Shown here: positions 56,403 to 64,000 of the stretch, in pieces | How the letters are laid out: every line of letters begins with the position of its first letter | How positions within the stretch are numbered: position 1 is the stretch's first letter | NCBI RefSeq assembly: GCF_004340665.1 | Contig: NZ_SLWO01000005.1 | Location: 248,001-312,000, forward strand | DNA length: 64,000 bases | Direction of reading: 5' to 3' | DNA from: Pedobacter psychrotolerans | Lineage (GTDB): Bacteria; Bacteroidota; Bacteroidia; Sphingobacteriales; Sphingobacteriaceae | The notes under the pieces: generated by a model | What the model saw: the letters and a program-made list of their open reading frames with translations, nothing else | Told to the model about the DNA's origin: nothing | Database searches by the model: none | Made by a program: the position numbers and the translations under genes

Positions 56403-59400
56403 TTAATAAGCCAAATTCGGACTTAACCATCTTTCCACTTCTTCTATTGACATATTTTTACGTTGCGCATAATCTTCAATCTGGTCTTTGGTAATCTTTC
56501 CTAATCCAAAATACCTGGATTCAGGATGTGCAAAATAAAATCCACTTACCGCAGCTGTTGGATACATCGCATAACTTTCAGTTAAACGCAAGCCGATTTG
56601 ATTTTCAGCATCTAATAACTCAAATAAAGTACCCTTTTCGGTATGTTCCGGACAGGCAGGATAACCTGGTGCCGGACGAATACCTGCATATTCTTCTTTA
56701 ATTAATTCGGTATTACTTAAATTTTCATCCTTGGCATAACCCCAATATTCTTTTCGTACACGCTCATGCATCCGTTCTGCAAAGGCTTCGGCCAAACGAT
56801 CGGCCAGCGCTTTCGCCATGATGCTGTTATAATCGTCATGATTGGATTCAAATTCCTCTACCAAGGCATCAATTCCAATACCCGTAGTTACAGCGAAACC
56901 GCCAAAATAATCCTGAATACCACTTTCTTTTGGTGCAATAAAATCTGATAAGGCATAATAGGGTTGCCCATCAACTTTTTCTGCCTGCTGGCGAAGGGTA
57001 TGTATGGTAATTAGTTCTGAGTCTTGAGTCGCTAATCTTGAGTCGTCATTCTGACTTCCCACTCCGGACTTCGGACTCCGGACTTCTAGTTCGATATCGT
57101 CTCCAACCGCATTAGCCGGCCAGAAACCAATCACGCCCCGAGCAGTCAGTAATTTTTCATCCAGAATTCGTTTTAATAACTTTTGTGCATCATCGAAAAG
57201 CTTTTTGGCTTCATCACCAACATTTTTATCATCGAATATTTTAGGATAGCTTCCACGTAATTCCCAGGTATGGAAAAATGGCGTCCAGTCGATGTAAGGA
57301 ACCAATTCTTCTAATGGATAATTATCAAACACCCTTGTTCCGGTAAATTCCGGTGCAGGAAGATCTGACTTAAAATCTATTTTAAACTTATTTTCACGTG
57401 CTTGTTCCAGTGTTTTAAAGCGCTTGTCAGAGCGTTTATTTAAATGTGCTTCACGAGCTTTTTCATACTCTGCCTTAATACCAGCAACATAATCATCCTT
57501 TGTTTCCGGATTCATTAAAGTGCTGCAAACCGTTACACTTCGTGAAGCATCCAATACATGGATTGCCGGACCAGAATAGTTGGGTGCTACTTTAACTGCG
57601 GCATGAATCCGCGATGTTGTCGCCCCGCCAATAATTAAAGGAATAGTAAAGTTTTCACGTTCCATTTCTTTGGCAAAGTGAACCATTTCATCAAGTGATG
57701 GTGTAATTAGCCCACTTAAACCAATAATATCAGCATTTATTTCTTTGGCTTTTTTAATGATTTCCTGTGCAGGAACCATTACGCCCATATCTACAATTTC
57801 GAAGTTGTTACAAGCCAAAACCACACCTACAATGTTCTTACCAATATCATGAACATCGCCTTTTACAGTTGCCATCAACACTCTTCCGGCAGATGAGCTT
57901 TGATTTTGATCGGGATTATCTAGCTTCTCCTGCTCAATGAATGGCAGTAAATAAGCTACTGCCTTTTTCATTACCCTTGCCGATTTCACTACCTGAGGCA
58001 GGAACATCTTCCCTGCTCCGAACAGATCCCCAACAATGTTCATCCCATCCATTAAAGGCCCTTCAATTACCTGAATTGGGCGGGCATATTTCTGGCGTGC
58101 TTCTTCTACATCATCATCCAGGTATTCTACTATTCCCTTTACCAAAGAATGAGATAACCTTTCCTCAACAGGTCCTTTTCTCCACTCTTCATCCTTTACG
58201 ATTTCTTTACCTTTCGATTTTACGGTATCGGCATACTCCACCAAACGCTCGGTAGCATCTTCTCTCCTGTTCAGGAGTACATCTTCTACCCTTTCTAAAA
58301 GCTCTGGTGGAATTTCCTGGTAAACTTCAAGCATTCCTGCATTTACAATTCCCATATCCAAACCCGCCTGAATGGCATGATAAAGAAAAGCAGAGTGCAT
58401 CGCTTCGCGAACGGTATTGTTCCCCCTGAACGAGAAGGAAATATTAGAAACCCCACCACTTACTTTTGCGTGTGGCAGATTTTCTTTAATCCAGCGGGTA
58501 GCATTAATAAAATCGACAGCATAATTATTATGCTCTTCTAATCCGGTGGCTACCGTTAAAATATTCGGGTCGAAAATAATATCTTCTGCCGGGAACCCAA
58601 TTTCATTTACTAAAATATCGTAACTTCTTTTACAGATTTCTTTTCTCCGCTCGTAATTATCGGCCTGTCCTTGCTCATCAAAGGCCATTACCACAACCGC
58701 AGCACCGTATTGGATGATTTTACGGGCACTTTCCCTAAATTTATCTTCTCCTTCTTTTAAGGAAATAGAGTTCACAATTCCCTTCCCCTGCAAACATTTT
58801 AACCCATTTTCAATTACCGACCATTTAGATGAATCGACCATGATGGGCAATTTCGCAATGTCAGGCTCTGAAGCAATCAGGTTTAGAAATTTGGTCATGG
58901 CCGCTTCTGAATCAAGCATCCCTTCATCCATGTTCACATCGATCACCTGCGCACCACCTTCAACCTGTTGCAAGGCTACAGCAAGGGCAGCTTCATAATC
59001 TCCACCTAAAATTAATTTTGAAAATTTGGGCGAACCAGTAATATTAGTCCTTTCACCAATGTTTACGAAGATACTTTCTGGCGTGATGGTAACCGGCTCT
59101 AAACCACTCAGACGCATATAAGGTGGAATAATCGGGATTTTTCTCGGAGATGCTTTTCTGGCATTCGCTGCAATACAGCCGATATGTTCTGGCGTTGTAC
59201 CACAACAACCACCCACAATATTTACAAAACCAGAGGCAATAAAATCATCTACCAAATGTGCTGTTTCATGGGGTTGCTCATCATAAGCACCAAATTCATT
59301 TGGTAAGCCTGCATTTGGATAAGCAGAAACATAACATCCTGCTTTTGCGGCCAGTTCTTCAATGTGCGGACGCATTTCTTTTGCACCTAAAGCACAATTG

Positions 59401-60119
59401 AAACCAATACTTAATGGCTTTGCATGCATCACGGAGTTTAAAAAAGCTTCCGCCGTTTGTCCAGATAACGTTCTACCCGAAGCATCGGTAATGGTACCAG
59501 AAATCATGATTTCCAGTTTACGCCCGATTACTTCTTCATATTTTTTAATGGCCACAATGGCCACCTTTGCATTTAAGGTATCGAAAATGGTTTCAATAAG
59601 CAGTACATCTGATCCACCATCGACCAAACCACGCACCTGCTCATAATAAGCGGCTTCCAATTCATCAAAATAAACTGCCCTGTAACCAGGATCATTTACA
59701 TTTGGCGACATAGAAAGGGTTCTGTTGGTTGGGCCAATGGCACCTGCAACAAAACATTTACGATCGGGGTGAGCCGCCATAAATTCATCCGCAGCTTCTT
59801 TTGCTACCCTTGCACCTTCATAACTCATTTCGTAGGACAGATCTTCCATCTGGTAATCAGCCATGGAAATTCTTTGTGTACTGAAGGTATTGGTCTCGAT
59901 GATATCAGCTCCTGCGCTTAAATATTCGAGATGGATGGCTTTAATAATATCCGGACGGGTGATGTTGAGCAAATCATTATTTCCTTTTACATCGCAGGGG
60001 TGATCTTTAAAACGTTCACCTCTAAAATCCTCTTCCGTTAAAGTATAACGCTGAATCATTGTGCCCATCGCACCATCAATCACCAAAATACGTTTTTCTA
60101 ATTCTTCTCTTATGCTCAT
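56403..60119 (-). CDS. metH: Cobalamin-dependent methionine synthase
   Basis: Transfers methyl from methyl-THF through cobalamin to homocysteine. All four modules are present: homocysteine domain (1-325; zinc Cys in [11 protein letters not shown] near 303), pterin domain (about 345-620), cobalamin cap and binding domain with DVHDIGKN near 755 (the His that ligates cobalt), and AdoMet reactivation domain (about 920-1238; [27 protein letters not shown]). Odd feature: between DDIEL and LRQQ (about residues 1009-1036) the protein has about 15 more residues than E. coli, encoded by a word-dyad repeat. 1238 residues against 1227 in E. coli. A SAM-I riboswitch lies upstream. Confidence 0.97.
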   Translation of the reverse strand: MSIREELEKRILVIDGAMGTMIQRYTLTEEDFRGERFKDHPCDVKGNNDLLNITRPDIIKAIHLEYLSAGADIIETNTFSTQRISMADYQMEDLSYEMSYEGARVAKEAADEFMAAHPDRKCFVAGAIGPTNRTLSMSPNVNDPGYRAVYFDELEAAYYEQVRGLVDGGSDVLLIETIFDTLNAKVAIVAIKKYEEVIGRKLEIMISGTITDASGRTLSGQTAEAFLNSVMHAKPLSIGFNCALGAKEMRPHIEELAAKAGCYVSAYPNAGLPNEFGAYDEQPHETAHLVDDFIASGFVNIVGGCCGTTPEHIGCIAANARKASPRKIPIIPPYMRLSGLEPVTITPESIFVNIGERTNITGSPKFSKLILGGDYEAALAVALQQVEGGAQVIDVNMDEGMLDSEAAMTKFLNLIASEPDIAKLPIMVDSSKWSVIENGLKCLQGKGIVNSISLKEGEDKFRESARKIIQYGAAVVVMAFDEQGQADNYERRKEICKRSYDILVNEIGFPAEDIIFDPNILTVATGLEEHNNYAVDFINATRWIKENLPHAKVSGGVSNISFSFRGNNTVREAMHSAFLYHAIQAGLDMGIVNAGMLEVYQEIPPELLERVEDVLLNRREDATERLVEYADTVKSKGKEIVKDEEWRKGPVEERLSHSLVKGIVEYLDDDVEEARQKYARPIQVIEGPLMDGMNIVGDLFGAGKMFLPQVVKSARVMKKAVAYLLPFIEQEKLDNPDQNQSSSAGRVLMATVKGDVHDIGKNIVGVVLACNNFEIVDMGVMVPAQEIIKKAKEINADIIGLSGLITPSLDEMVHFAKEMERENFTIPLIIGGATTSRIHAAVKVAPNYSGPAIHVLDASRSVTVCSTLMNPETKDDYVAGIKAEYEKAREAHLNKRSDKRFKTLEQARENKFKIDFKSDLPAPEFTGTRVFDNYPLEELVPYIDWTPFFHTWELRGSYPKIFDDKNVGDEAKKLFDDAQKLLKRILDEKLLTARGVIGFWPANAVGDDIELEVRSPKSGVGSQNDDSRLATQDSELITIHTLRQQAEKVDGQPYYALSDFIAPKESGIQDYFGGFAVTTGIGIDALVEEFESNHDDYNSIMAKALADRLAEAFAERMHERVRKEYWGYAKDENLSNTELIKEEYAGIRPAPGYPACPEHTEKGTLFELLDAENQIGLRLTESYAMYPTAAVSGFYFAHPESRYFGLGKITKDQIEDYAQRKNMSIEEVERWLSPNLAY
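57012..57090. repeat. word dyad inside the metH coding sequence
   Basis: Left words TTCTGAGTCTTGAGTCGC and ATCTTGAGTCGTC; right words ACTCCGGACTTCGGACTCC and CGGACTTC in inverse orientation. It has the same architecture as the intergenic dyads but is in frame within metH and read as a Ser/Asp/Gln-rich loop ([19 protein letters not shown]). Confidence 0.75.
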
Positions 60120-60120
60120 T

Positions 60121-60247
60121 GTTATTTAATAGCAAGTAGCTAGTATCGGGTATCAAGATATGCTTGATAAACGACCTAACCCCAGATATAAGCAAAAAGT
60201 ATAGACAAATCTTTCTTGATACTTGCTACTTTATACCTGATACTTAA
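60121..60247. repeat. word dyad in the metH leader
   Basis: Left words AAGTAGCTAGTATCGGGTATC and right words TTGATACTTGCTACTTTATACC, inverse orientation, about 60 nt apart. It lies between the SAM-I aptamer and the metH start codon, so it would be part of the mRNA leader. The words resemble those of the atpA/atpG dyad. Confidence 0.75.
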
Positions 60248-60294
60248 AAAAAAGGCTTATTCAAAAAGTTGGCACATGGATAGTACTTCCTTAA

Positions 60295-60394
60295 CTTATC
60301 TTTCTCCCGGCTAACCGAGATTAGAATGTAGCACCTTGTTGGCACAGGTTGCTAAGACTTCGTTGGGTCTAATCCCTCCGTCTTTCTTAATAAG
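60295..60394 (-). promoter_or_regulatory. SAM-I riboswitch (S-box) controlling metH-metF
   Basis: On the minus strand the S-box aptamer is recognisable. P1 strands CTTATT (from 60394) and GATAAG (to 60295) pair. Inside are AAGACGGAGGGATTAGACCC, ACGAAGTCTTAGCAACCTG and AAGGTGCTACATTC in the order of the SAM-I consensus (GGAGGGA ... GCAACC ... GGTGCTA). The short P3/P4 region ends in GGTTAGCCGGGAGAAAGATAAG. SAM binding should repress methionine synthesis. The expression platform is unclear: downstream are a weak AAGTT/AACTT stem with U-tract and then a run of eight U, about 130 nt from the start codon. Confidence 0.9.
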
Positions 60395-60550
60395 CATACA
60401 AAAATGCAACAAAGCAACATCATTTCCAAAATTTATCACCTTGCTGCCAAATAAAATTACAAAGGCCATGCAAAATGCACAGCCTTTAAAATAATATTTT
60501 GTTATTAACCTGAAGTCAATGAAATTCAATGATCACGCTTTTGCACTAAA

Positions 60551-61288
60551 TTATCTTCTGCCTCCAAATAAACGCAAAAGTGATAGAAATAAGTTAATGA
60601 ATGTGATATAAAGTGATAAGGCACCCATTATTGCTAATTTTTTGCTGTCGGCCACTGCTATTTCACTACCGCTTTCATCTAAACCTTCACCAATTCTTTT
60701 AATTTCCTGAACCTTGTAAGCGGTAAGTGCTGTAAAAATAGCCACACCAACAAAGCCTAAAATATAGTTCAAAGTTTCGCTGCCGATAAAGAAATTGATC
60801 AGACTAACTATAACTAAGCCAATTACACCAGCCATCAGAATGGGTCCGAATTTACTTAAATCAACATCTGTTGTGTATCCCATAATGGCCATAACAGCAA
60901 AAATAACTGCTGCTGCAACGAAGCAAATGGCGATAGATACAGAAGTGTAGATTAAAAGAATAAAACCTAACATAACACCTGTTAACAAAGAATAGAGTAG
61001 AAAAATCCCCACTAATGCAGGAAAGGATAATCTTTGCATGGCGGCGCCCATCAGCATAACTAAACCAAGTGGTGCAAAAATGGCGATGTATCCTAATACG
61101 GTAAATCCTTTTTCACCGACTAAGTATGATAAAATTCCTGGCGAATTTGCCAATACAAATGCAGAAACGCTTGATATTAACAGCGCAACGAACATCCATA
61201 AGAATACGCTGGCAAAGAATTTTTTAGACACCGAGTTTTCCTGTACGAAAACACTGTTGCCTTGATATTGATAATTTTGTTGTTCCAT
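60551..61288 (-). CDS. Bax inhibitor-1 / YccA family membrane protein
   Basis: A 245-residue protein with seven membrane helices, typical of the BI-1/YccA (TMBIM) family. An N-terminal cytoplasmic segment with NSVSKKFFASVFLWMFVALLISSVSAF leads into the helices; ALTAYKVQEIKRIGEG and ALSLYITFINLFLSLLRLFG at the end are the family's best conserved part, and the aspartates around residues 200-215 correspond to its pH/calcium sensor. Role in bacteria: membrane protein quality or ion leak, not settled. 39 nt after the conserved hypothetical gene. Confidence 0.95.
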   Translation of the reverse strand: MEQQNYQYQGNSVFVQENSVSKKFFASVFLWMFVALLISSVSAFVLANSPGILSYLVGEKGFTVLGYIAIFAPLGLVMLMGAAMQRLSFPALVGIFLLYSLLTGVMLGFILLIYTSVSIAICFVAAAVIFAVMAIMGYTTDVDLSKFGPILMAGVIGLVIVSLINFFIGSETLNYILGFVGVAIFTALTAYKVQEIKRIGEGLDESGSEIAVADSKKLAIMGALSLYITFINLFLSLLRLFGGRR

Positions 61289-61327
61289 TTTTATTTGTGT
61301 ATTTAAATGATTATTAAAAATAATACT

Positions 61328-61894
61328 TTAATTCAGTCTTTTTGTCAGCATTTCTTCAACTTTCTTAAAGAACTGTAACGGTTTTAATGTACGCCAGGGC
61401 AGGTTATCAAAAGCACCGCCAAAGTTGATGTAATAATCAATATTGTTATCTTTAAATTCCCTGATCACATGTTCCTGAAAGTTTACCCCAACAATCCAGC
61501 CATCTTCCACTTCCTGAAACCATTCTTCATAATAACTGTCATCTGAAGAATGAAAATTAAGCACATTTTCGCCAATTAAAATGAATTTGTTAATTCCTTC
61601 ATCCATCATCAGCTCCAGAATATCGCGCTTAAGCAACATGATATCATTGTTAATGGCATCGTTCCACTCTCCAATAAATTCAATAATGGCATAGCTGTGA
61701 TCATAATCAGCATACAATACCTTCATGTATAATGTATTAGAACCAAACTCATCCCACTGTGGGTGAAGCAGAAAATTATAGATTTGCTTATCAAAGTATA
61801 GCTCAGAATATTCGGTATTATAAAATGGCGAACGCTCATCTTCTGCCGAGATATAATCATCTCTCCACTGGTAATACGGCTCTATCTCGTGCAT
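61328..61894 (-). CDS. Conserved hypothetical protein
   Basis: A 188-residue acidic soluble protein without signal peptide. Features: many aromatic and acidic residues (YYQWRDDYISAEDERSPFYN, YDKQIYNFLLHPQWDEFGS-like), an alternating strand YDHSYAIIEFIGEWND, and NIDYYINFGGAFDNLPWRTLKPLQFFKKVEEML at the end. I recognise it only as a protein conserved in Bacteroidota, function unknown. Co-directional with BI-1 (39 nt upstream of it) and with murQ. Confidence 0.75.
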   Translation of the reverse strand: MHEIEPYYQWRDDYISAEDERSPFYNTEYSELYFDKQIYNFLLHPQWDEFGSNTLYMKVLYADYDHSYAIIEFIGEWNDAINNDIMLLKRDILELMMDEGINKFILIGENVLNFHSSDDSYYEEWFQEVEDGWIVGVNFQEHVIREFKDNNIDYYINFGGAFDNLPWRTLKPLQFFKKVEEMLTKRLN

Positions 61895-61902
61895 ATTTTT
61901 TT

Positions 61903-62090
61903 AATTATTGAATGAGAGAATTTTGAATGAGTTAATGAATGTTGAGTGAGTGAATAATTGAATGAATGTATAAGTTTAAAATCTATGAATTACCTAATAC
62001 CAGCGCTAAATTCAATCATTCTTTCATTCTGTTATTCTCCAATTCTATCATTCTCTAACCCAATCCTTCTATCCTTATCACCTTCAGTCA
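61903..62090. repeat. word dyad between murQ and the conserved hypothetical
   Basis: Left words TTGAATGAGAGAATTTTGAA, GAATGTTGAGTGAGTGAATA and similar. Right words TTCAATCATTCTTTCATTCT, CCAATTCTATCATTCTC in inverse orientation. About 50 nt of plain sequence separates the arms. The word is close to that at 37283-37378. Confidence 0.75.
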
Positions 62091-62093
62091 TTT

Positions 62094-62900
62094 CTAATGT
62101 TGTCCGGCCTCTACAGCTTTTCTAACACTTCCATGTTGTGTTAATAAGTCTGCGGCTTCATCATAAGCGATATTTAATTCATCGGCCACCATTTGTGTGC
62201 CGCGATCTACCAGCTTATGATTAGTTAACTGCATATCTACCATTTTGTTTCCCACCACACGGCCCAATTGAACCATCACGGTGGTACTCAGCATATTTAA
62301 AACCAATTTTTGTGCAGTACCAGATTTCATGCGTGTTGAACCCGTAATAAATTCCGGCCCAACCACCACTTCTACAGGAAAGTCAGATGCTGCAGCAATT
62401 GGTCCGCCTGCATTACAAACAATACAACCCGTTAAAATGCCATGTTTACGGGCGGTGCTCAAACCACCTACTACATATGGTGTAGTACCCGATGCAGCTA
62501 AACCAACCAGGCAGTCTTTCTCATTGATATCGAATTCCTCTAAATCCTTCCAGGCCTGTACGGCATCATCTTCTGCAAATTCTACGGCTTTTCTGATGGC
62601 TGTATCGCCACCAGCGATGATTCCAACTACCCAATCAAAAGGAACGCCATAGGTTGGCGGACACTCAGATGCATCTACAACGCCTAAACGGCCACTGGTG
62701 CCAGCACCAATATAAAAAAGACGACCACCTTTTTTCATTCTTTCGGCAACAGCCGAAGTCAATTTTTCAATCTGAGGCAAAGATTTTTCAACAGCAAAGG
62801 CAACAGTTTTATCTTCATTATTGATCCCCTGCAAAACTTCCATTACCGACATCTGATCAATGTGGCTATAGTTTGATTCTTGCTCGGTAACTCTATTCAT
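62094..62900 (-). CDS. murQ: N-acetylmuramic acid 6-phosphate etherase
   Basis: MurQ removes the lactyl ether of MurNAc-6-P to give GlcNAc-6-P in murein recycling. One SIS domain: GGRLFYIGAGTSGRLGVVDASECPPTYG (residues about 60-87) has the family signature with catalytic Glu, followed by LVGLAASGTTPYVVGGL, and TGSTRMKSGTAQKLVLNMLST near 190. 268 residues, slightly shorter than E. coli (298) because the C-terminal helices are trimmed. Confidence 0.96.
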   Translation of the reverse strand: MNRVTEQESNYSHIDQMSVMEVLQGINNEDKTVAFAVEKSLPQIEKLTSAVAERMKKGGRLFYIGAGTSGRLGVVDASECPPTYGVPFDWVVGIIAGGDTAIRKAVEFAEDDAVQAWKDLEEFDINEKDCLVGLAASGTTPYVVGGLSTARKHGILTGCIVCNAGGPIAAASDFPVEVVVGPEFITGSTRMKSGTAQKLVLNMLSTTVMVQLGRVVGNKMVDMQLTNHKLVDRGTQMVADELNIAYDEAADLLTQHGSVRKAVEAGQH

Positions 62901-63070
62901 AAATATATTTTTGATAAAATTCGGTAAATTCTTTCTAAAATCTACCCTAAAAAATTAAAAATATAGATCGCCCCATCAAAGCCCGTCTGTTGAACTGTTA
63001 ATTTATGTGAAATATTATAAACAAAAGACAAGAAATTGCAGTTAAAACTAGATCAACCCGCTTATTTTCA

Positions 63071-63078
63071 TAAATTTG
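63071..63078 (+). promoter_or_regulatory. -7 promoter element for the S41 protease
   Basis: TAAATTTG, a perfect TAnnTTTG, 10 nt before the ATG at 63089, giving a leader of only a few nucleotides. Confidence 0.55.
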
Positions 63079-63088
63079 TATAACGCCA

Positions 63089-64000
63089 ATGAAAAAGAAT
63101 ACCCGAAAAAACATACTGATTGCCATAAGCTATTCTTTAATTTTGATAGCAGGCATGTATTTGGGTATTAAGTTCATTAAAGATCAAGGGTTTGGCGTAA
63201 TCAGAAGGCCCCAGCTGGCCAGCAATAGTGACGAAAAACTGGAAGAAATCCTGCATATCATCAATAAAAATTATGTGGATGATATCAACACTGATTCATT
63301 GCAAAACTTACCTATTGATAGTGTGCTTCACCAGTTGGACCCACACAGTGTTTACTTGCCGCCAACCGACGCTCAGGACATGACCGATAACTTGGAAGGG
63401 AACTTTGAAGGTGTGGGCATTGAATATTATATGCTTAACGATACCATGATGGTTACCGGCGTGGTGAAGGATGGACCAGCTTACCAGGCGGGCATTAAAT
63501 TAGGTGATAAAATTCTGGCTATTGATACCACTACGGTAAGTGGTAGAAATTTACCCAAAGAACAATTAACAGGAAGATTCAGAGGAAAAGCAGGAAGTGG
63601 TGTTGGCGTAACTTTGTTGCGCAGTGGCACACAGGTTCAAAGCCGCTTAATGGTTACCCGTGGCAAGGTAAATATTAGCAGTATCGATGCTTCTTACATG
63701 ATCAACCCAGAAACTGGCTATGTTAGGATTAGCAAGTTTGGCGCTAACACGGATAGTGATTTTGCAATTGCAGCCGCAAACCTGAAAGCGAAGGGCATGA
63801 GAAAGCTGATTTTGGATTTACGCGACAACGGTGGTGGTTATTTTTCAGCAGCTACGGGTTTAGCCGATCAGTTTCTACCCGAAAATAAATTAATTGTTTA
63901 CACCCAGGGCAAACATGAGCCGCGAACCGATTATTATTCTACTGGAACAGGTGCATTTCAGAATGGCAAATTGGCCATATTAATTAATGAAAATACAGCA
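63089..64000 (+). CDS. S41 family C-terminal processing peptidase, partial
   Basis: The gene runs off the right edge after 304 codons. An N-terminal signal anchor (about 9-28) is followed by a helical region (EKLEEILHIINKNYVDDINTDSL), the substrate-gating segment LDPHSVYLPP, a PDZ domain (about 110-190: FEGVGIEYY, GPAYQAGIKLGDKILAIDTT), and the start of the protease core (GYVRISKFGANTDSDF, LILDLRDNGGGYF). The window ends at NENTA, immediately before the expected catalytic Ser region. Periplasmic tail-specific protease of the Ctp type. Confidence 0.94.
   Translation, partial: MKKNTRKNILIAISYSLILIAGMYLGIKFIKDQGFGVIRRPQLASNSDEKLEEILHIINKNYVDDINTDSLQNLPIDSVLHQLDPHSVYLPPTDAQDMTDNLEGNFEGVGIEYYMLNDTMMVTGVVKDGPAYQAGIKLGDKILAIDTTTVSGRNLPKEQLTGRFRGKAGSGVGVTLLRSGTQVQSRLMVTRGKVNISSIDASYMINPETGYVRISKFGANTDSDFAIAAANLKAKGMRKLILDLRDNGGGYFSAATGLADQFLPENKLIVYTQGKHEPRTDYYSTGTGAFQNGKLAILINENTA

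Noticed and set aside
60311..60529. 72-codon ORF on the minus strand upstream of metH
   Set aside because: It overlaps the SAM-I aptamer and has no coding-like composition; the sequence is explained by the riboswitch and its promoter region.

Overview
The window is AT-rich bacterial chromosome from the phylum Bacteroidota. The best fit is a Pedobacter-like member of the Sphingobacteriaceae, judged by gene content, because no rRNA is present to confirm it. The main indicators are a gliding/type IX secretion core (gldK-gldL-gldM-gldN plus an SprE/PorW lipoprotein), an F-type ATP synthase operon without atpD/atpC, several families largely confined to this phylum (DUF4271, DUF2027-Smr, a GldN-type protein), and many promoters with the Bacteroidota -7 element TAnnTTTG. 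No tRNA, rRNA, CRISPR array, prophage or replication origin was seen.

Layout. 1-12.5 kb: partial comB, gcvT, DUF4256, a glycosyltransferase, rnhB, a GxxExxY nuclease-fold gene framed by degenerate repeats, an operon of flippase-like protein / GT2 / OppC-type permease, ruvC, and several small exported proteins. 12.5-20.2 kb: an AAA ATPase (DUF4143) with three palindromes at its promoter, then atpZ-(atpI-like)-atpBEFHAG read leftward. 20.3-29.2 kb, rightward: sprE, a class A penicillin-binding protein, uvrC, and a nuclease-inhibitor (NuiA-like) gene directly ahead of a lipoprotein nuclease of the DNA/RNA non-specific family. 29.4-36.1 kb, leftward: gldN, gldM, gldL, gldK, hemD and DUF4271. 36.1-46.5 kb: hemW, an SDR, a fasciclin protein, two putative iron oxygenases (DUF3050 and cupin/JmjC-like), an acetyltransferase, two tandem inverted-repeat elements, a PfkB kinase, DUF2027-Smr and rsgA. 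46.7-51.9 kb: a threonine operon thrA-thrB-thrC behind a Thr/Ile-rich leader peptide and attenuator. 52-55 kb: a REP-associated tyrosine transposase (RAYT) set among hairpins, a sugar MFS transporter and two small exported proteins. 55.3-60.4 kb: metH-metF under a SAM-I riboswitch. 60.5-64 kb: a Bax-inhibitor-1 family protein, a conserved hypothetical, murQ, and the first part of an S41 protease.

Most genes are housekeeping. The unusual material is in the spaces between genes. A recurrent class of 'word dyads' (short 6-9 nt words iterated in one orientation, then in the opposite one) sits at junctions between co-directional genes (comB/gcvT, atpF/atpH, atpH/atpA, atpA/atpG, hemW/SDR, metH/metF, the metH leader, murQ/hypothetical). 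One such dyad lies inside the metH reading frame, where it is translated as an extra loop. Other noteworthy items are the nuclease/inhibitor pair, the GxxExxY gene with its repeat blocks, the RAYT with flanking hairpins, the thr attenuator, and promoters placed so close to start codons that some mRNAs (hemW, ruvC) are probably leaderless.
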